DNA of 64,000 bases from JAWRCU01 sp033542235. Lineage in GTDB: Bacteria > Pseudomonadota > Alphaproteobacteria > Rhizobiales > Rhizobiaceae. A program made the translations under genes and the position numbers. Location of the stretch: positions 331,782-395,781 of the forward strand of contig NZ_JAWRCU010000006.1 of the NCBI RefSeq assembly GCF_033542235.1. Reading direction: 5' to 3'. The stretch's first letter is position 1, and every line of letters starts with the position of its first letter. A model generated the notes under the pieces. It had not been told where the DNA came from. It did not search any database and worked only from the letters and a program-made list of their open reading frames with translations. Shown here in pieces: positions 60,650-64,000 of this stretch.

Positions 60650-61123
60650 ATGTCCAAGGCGACGCGCGCCACGAAAATGCTGGAGCAGGCAGGCATTGCC
60701 TTCACTGTCCACGCCTATGACTATGACCCCGACGCCGAGAGCATCGGCCTCCAGGCTGCCGAAGCACTGGGCGAGCCGCCGGAGCGCCTGCTCAAGACGC
60801 TGATGGCGCGGGTCGACGGCAAGCCGGTCTGCGTGATCGTGCCTTCCGACCGCGAGGTGTCGATGAAGAAACTCGCGGCCGCATTCGATGGAAAGTCGGC
60901 CGAGATGATGAAGCCCGCCGATGCCGAGCGGCTTTCCGGCTACAAGGTCGGCGGCATCAGCCCGTTCGGACAGATGCGCAAGGTTCCGACGGCGATCGAG
61001 GTCCAGGCGCTCGCGCAGGACGAGGTCTACATCAATGGCGGCCAACGCGGACTGCAGGTGCGGCTGAAGCCGCAGGACGTCGTCGCCCTGCTTGATGCCG
61101 TTGTGGCGCCGGTGGTCGCGTGA
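60650..61123 (+). CDS. ybaK: Cys-tRNA(Pro)/Cys-tRNA(Cys) deacylase
   Basis: A 157-residue protein of the YbaK/EbsC family, which hydrolyses mischarged aminoacyl-tRNA in trans. Visible are FTVHAYDYDP, GEPPERLLKTLMAR with the catalytic lysine region, VCVIVPSDREVSMKKLAAA and the late GGISPFGQMRKVPTAI and VYINGGQRGLQV motifs. Size is standard. The ATG at 60650 is 8 bases after the alditol oxidase stop, so it is probably read through from it, though its role is general translation quality control. Confidence 0.93.
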   Translation: MSKATRATKMLEQAGIAFTVHAYDYDPDAESIGLQAAEALGEPPERLLKTLMARVDGKPVCVIVPSDREVSMKKLAAAFDGKSAEMMKPADAERLSGYKVGGISPFGQMRKVPTAIEVQALAQDEVYINGGQRGLQVRLKPQDVVALLDAVVAPVVA

Positions 61124-61159
61124 GGCCCGCGGTGTTGCGCAGCAAGCGTCATGCCGAAC

Positions 61160-61612
61160 TCAACGCTTAAGAGGCGGGCCGACGAATTCGAGATCGTAGC
61201 GCGCAGCAATGCGAGCAACCTCGGAGATGTCCTGAGGTATTCGGTAGTTTCCCGCGGCCATCTCAAGGAAAAAGGCCTCGCTACCGCCGGGCGTGAGAAT
61301 GGTGACCCAGCGGGCCGGATTGGGACCGATCACATGGAAGGTGTGCGGCTTTCCGCGCGGCGCGAAGACGACGTCGCCAGGCCCGACCGTGCGGGTCTCC
61401 CCATCCAGCCAGAAGATCGCCTCTCCCGACAGGATGTAGAAAGTTTCGTCCTCGCGCTGGTGGACGTGGCGCGGCGGCCCGGAATCAGGCGCGGCAACCG
61501 CCTCGAAGACCCCCATCTGCCCGCCGCTCATGTCGGCGGTCAAAAGGACCTTGTAGGTCGAGGCCTGCCAGGACACGGTCTCACCCGGAGAAACGGTCAC
61601 GTGCTTGTTCAT
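61160..61612 (-). CDS. Cupin-domain protein (quercetinase-like)
   Basis: A 150-residue cupin. The first motif, PPRHVHQREDETFYILSGEA, has H-x-H...E spacing and the second, FAPRGKPHTFHV, supplies the last histidine. This resembles small quercetin 2,3-dioxygenase-like and other cupin 2 proteins. The ATG at 61612 (MNKHVTVSPGE) is used, with GGGGA about nine bases upstream; an ATG at 61627 would add five residues. Longer readings run into the divergent LysR gene. It is divergent from the LysR regulator at 61746 and likely under its control. The substrate is unknown. Confidence 0.83.
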   Translation of the reverse strand: MNKHVTVSPGETVSWQASTYKVLLTADMSGGQMGVFEAVAAPDSGPPRHVHQREDETFYILSGEAIFWLDGETRTVGPGDVVFAPRGKPHTFHVIGPNPARWVTILTPGGSEAFFLEMAAGNYRIPQDISEVARIAARYDLEFVGPPLKR

Positions 61613-61745
61613 CGCAGATATCCCCATTGTTGAGCCGATCGTCTGATCGGCTGTCGATGGGCCGCCGGCCGGTGGCGTGCCGCGACTATTGCCATTATCG
61701 TGGGCTCGGCGGAAATTGCTTTGTGGAATAGCTACTATCACGGGG

Positions 61746-62717
61746 ATGAATTTCCAAAATCTCGATCTCAATCTGCTCAGGGTTCTCGACGCGATGCTGC
61801 GCGAGCGCAGCACCACGCGCGTGAGCGAGCGCCTGCGGCTGAGCCAGCCGGCGGTCAGCGCAGGGCTCAGTCGGCTGCGCCGGTCCCTCGGAGACCCGCT
61901 GTTCGTGCGGCAGGGCAACGCCATGGTGCCTACGGCATACGCCGAAAGCCTCGCAGCACCTCTCAGGCGCGTGCTCGACGACCTCGAGGCATCGCTCAGG
62001 GGACCGGACGATTTCGACCCCAAGACGTCGCGGCGCGTCTTCAAAGTATTCGCGACCGACTACTACTCGGAATTGCTCATCCCCAGGCTGATCGACACGA
62101 TCGCCCATGTCGCGCCTCTGATGCGGTTTCAGCTCGTCTACGGCCCGCAAGAAATTCTCTTTCGGGAGATCGGAGAGGGCATCGTCGACATGGGGATTTA
62201 TCCGACCCTCTCCGGCCCCGATTGGGTCATCCAGACCGCGGCGATCCACTCTTCCTTCCTGGCGGTCGCAGCACGCCAGCACCCGCGGTTCCAGCGGGCC
62301 GGACTTCGGCCTGGTGACGTCGTCCCGCTCGACCTGCTTTGCGACGTCCCGCATGTGCTGTTCTCGCCGCAAGGCAACCTGCAGGGAATGGAAGATGCCG
62401 CCCTTGCCAAGCTCGGCCGCAGCCGGCACGTGGCGCTTACCGTGCCGACCTTCTACGGCGTCGCCCGCGCCATCGCGCAGAGCGGACTGATCGGGGTCCT
62501 GCCCTCGCGGTTTGCAACCTCTCTTGCGAGCCGACTTGGCATCGCCTGCTATCGGCTGCCGCACGACCTGCCGCTCGCGAGGCAGTTCCTCTACTGGCAC
62601 CGCCGCAACACCGCCTCAGCCGAGCATCGCTGGATGCGCGAACAGATCCTTTCGACGCTCGAGCCCCTCGATGAAGTGAAGCATCCGCTCAGCGAGGAAG
62701 AGCTCCGAGGCGCCTGA
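61746..62717 (+). CDS. LysR-family transcriptional regulator (NodD/LeuO-like subgroup)
   Basis: A 323-residue regulator. The opening NLDLNLLRVLDAMLRERSTT then RVSERLRLSQPAVSAGLSRL is the long-recognised pattern of the NodD/NahR/LeuO subgroup, which often responds to aromatic or flavonoid-like inducers. A substrate-binding-like domain follows (FKVFATDYYSELLIPRLIDT). ATG at 61746 follows GGGG. The partner cupin across the 133-base gap would be its target. It ends where the IS110-associated non-coding region begins. Confidence 0.92.
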   Translation: MNFQNLDLNLLRVLDAMLRERSTTRVSERLRLSQPAVSAGLSRLRRSLGDPLFVRQGNAMVPTAYAESLAAPLRRVLDDLEASLRGPDDFDPKTSRRVFKVFATDYYSELLIPRLIDTIAHVAPLMRFQLVYGPQEILFREIGEGIVDMGIYPTLSGPDWVIQTAAIHSSFLAVAARQHPRFQRAGLRPGDVVPLDLLCDVPHVLFSPQGNLQGMEDAALAKLGRSRHVALTVPTFYGVARAIAQSGLIGVLPSRFATSLASRLGIACYRLPHDLPLARQFLYWHRRNTASAEHRWMREQILSTLEPLDEVKHPLSEEELRGA

Positions 62718-63059
62718 GCAGGATCGTCGAACGGCGATGTTACTGAATGATTTCAGGCAAGCGGAAGTCTGGTTGCAGTTGCGAAAGCGGGACTTGCAGC
62801 AACTAAAGCCTTCTGCTCTCAGGTTGACGCCTGCAATGAACTATTTTGACCGTTGGCGCTGCCCCTTGTATCTGCGCGGAAAGGTTTCTGTGCGATGGAA
62901 GCGACTGAGCCTCGAACCGGATGGCCATCCGGTTCGAGGCTTGGCGAAGTCGCCCGACGCCCCTTCGGCTACAACCGTCGATGAGCATGGGATCTTCGCC
63001 TTCGTCACGTACGACCGAATAGTCGCTTGGCTCCAATCGCACGCACAAGGCAGGTTATC
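62718..63059 (+). ncRNA. Structured non-coding region upstream of IS110 recombinase; candidate left end and bridge-RNA locus
   Basis: This 342-base stretch has no credible gene. A perfect 32-base palindrome lies at 62909-62940 (16-base arms beginning GCCTCGAACCGG), followed by shorter pairings such as GGCGAAGTCGCC (62943-62954). In the IS110 group the non-coding left end before the recombinase gene encodes a bridge RNA that selects target and donor sites. The exact element end and RNA boundaries cannot be fixed from one copy. Confidence 0.4.
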
Positions 63060-63998
63060 GTGAACAACAGCATCTGTGGAGTGGATGTTTCGAAAGAGTG
63101 GCTCGACGCGCATGTCGAGCCGAGCGGGGCGGCGAGCCGCTTCCGCAACGACGCGGCAGGCATCGCCGATCTCGCCGGCTTCTGTCGGGCCGCGGGCGTC
63201 GAGCTCGTCGTCATGGAGGCGTCGGGCAGCTATGAGCGACTGCCGTTTCTGCTGCTGTGGGAAGCGGGCCAGCCCTGCGCCATCGTCAACGCACGCAATG
63301 TGCGCCACTTCGCCGAGGCGATGGGCTTCCCGGAGAAGACCGACAGAATCGATGCCACCATGATCGCCCGCTTCGGCGCGACCAAGAAGGTCAAGCCGAC
63401 CCCGCCGCCGAGCGCGGCGCAGATGCGGCTCAAGGCGCTGGTCGTCCGGCTTTCCCAGGTGAGCGGCGATCTCACCGTCAACAAGCAGCGCAGGTGCGCG
63501 GCTGGCGACGCCGAGACCGTGGCCAGCCTCGACGAGGTTATCGCGCTCTTGAAGCGCCAGCAGCGTCGGCTCGAGGGCGAGATCGCCTCGCTGATCGACG
63601 ACGATCCGCTGTGGGCACGCCTCGACCAGGCCTTCCGCTCGCTCAAGGGCGTTGCCGACCGCACCGTGGCACGGCTGATGGCGGAGCTGCCCGAGATCGG
63701 CATCCTCTCCAACAAGGCCATCGCCAAGCTGGCAGGCCTGGCGCCGATCGCCAACGACAGCGGCAAGCGCAGCGGCCGCCGACCGGTGCGCGGCGGGCGC
63801 ACGGGACCACGCGCGGTGCTGTTCGTGGTCGCCCGGACCGTCGCCCGCTACGATCCGCACATGGCGGCCTTCTATCAGCGGTTGCAGGCGGCAGGCAAAG
63901 AGAAGATGGTCATCCGCATCGCGCTCGCCCGCAAGCTGCTCGTCATCCTCAATGCAAAAGCACGCGATGCGCGCATCGAGTTCGCTAATGCAACTTGA
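63060..63998 (+). mobile_element. IS110-family transposase (DEDD recombinase)
   Basis: A 312-residue recombinase. The N-terminal DEDD RuvC-like domain is seen in NNSICGVDVSKEWLDAHVEP (first Asp), VVMEASGSYERLPFLL (Glu) and KTDRIDATMIARFG (two Asp). The C-terminal serine-containing transposase domain has FRSLKGVADRTVARLMAELP, LAGLAPIANDSGKRSGRRPV and GGRTGPRAVLFVVARTVARY. The GTG at 63060 follows GGCAGG. It appears complete, ending TGA at 63996-63998, two bases before the window edge. The right end of the element is therefore outside. IS110 elements lack terminal inverted repeats and target-site duplications, so ends need comparison of copies. Confidence 0.92.
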
Positions 63999-64000
63999 CA

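Noticed and set aside
62737..63063. 108-residue open frame before the IS110 gene
   Set aside because: It crosses the perfect palindrome and has no domain; the region is better read as non-coding element sequence.
1..64000. CRISPR arrays, tRNA, rRNA, riboswitches
   Set aside because: No regularly spaced short repeats, no cloverleaf or rRNA sequence, and no recognised aptamer core were seen on reading both strands.

Overview
The window looks like chromosome from an alphaproteobacterium of the order Hyphomicrobiales, most likely Mesorhizobium or a close Phyllobacteriaceae relative. The reasons are the high GC content, the density of ABC importers paired with private regulators, an Ehu-type ectoine importer family, heterotetrameric sarcosine-oxidase genes, and short palindromic intergenic repeats of the kind common in that group. 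No rRNA, tRNA, CRISPR array or phage genes were seen. The content is mostly accessory catabolism: self-contained uptake-plus-degradation cassettes, each with its own regulator.

Layout. 1-285: 5'-truncated nitrite/sulfite reductase remnant. 524-6157 (minus): LacI regulator, polar amino-acid-type binding protein, an unusual permease, GH1 beta-glucosidase and an SDR in one overlapping operon, with a double LacI operator at 6197-6235. 6276-9910: a kinase/M23/class-III aminotransferase fusion opposite an Lrp regulator. 10012-11591: LysR opposite a 5-formyl-THF cyclo-ligase-like gene. 11699-14696: orphan cytochrome oxidase subunit I and glutamate dehydrogenase. 14770-20025: a 1751-residue glycine-rich autotransporter. 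20458-21945: AraC regulator and a scar with two decayed gene fragments. 21950-35596: a large sugar/polyol/aldonate locus (IlvD/Edd dehydratase, polyol SDR, FAD oxidase, ribose-type ABC importer, RpiA, RpiR, phosphatase, FGGY kinase, aldehyde dehydrogenase). 35985-38204: DUF2934 protein and an MFS exporter opposite HxlR. 38292-42395: three-subunit molybdenum dehydrogenase (cytochrome c, 2Fe-2S, Mo subunit) whose Mo subunit is frameshifted. 42510-44135: VapBC-type toxin-antitoxin pair and an unknown protein. 44471-55920: GntR-EhuADCB opposite two creatinase-fold hydrolases and SoxBDAG. 56059-62717: formyltransferase-like gene, a nonsense-interrupted Vgb-type propeller, a KdgF-like cupin with KduD, alditol oxidase, YbaK, and a cupin opposite LysR. 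62718-63998: IS110-family element with a structured upstream non-coding region.

How the parts work together. The most distinctive unit is 44471-55920. An Ehu-type importer stands opposite a six-gene run: an ectoine-hydrolase-like protein, a second metal-ligand-poor M24 paralogue, and a four-subunit sarcosine-oxidase-type demethylase. The other ectoine-degradation genes (eutA/B/C/E or doeB/C/D) are absent. This implies import, hydrolysis and folate-linked oxidative N-demethylation of an unidentified N-methylated compound. The 21950-35596 locus reads as pentose/polyol or aldonate use, with a possible glycolaldehyde-glycolate branch.

Several genes are broken: the sulfite reductase, Mo dehydrogenase, Vgb-like protein, hydrolase remnant and dehydratase fragment. 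At least four kinds of dispersed or inverted repeat are present, and several supply stop codons or C-termini to flanking genes. All function calls come from reading the sequence and recalled family motifs; no database search was run.
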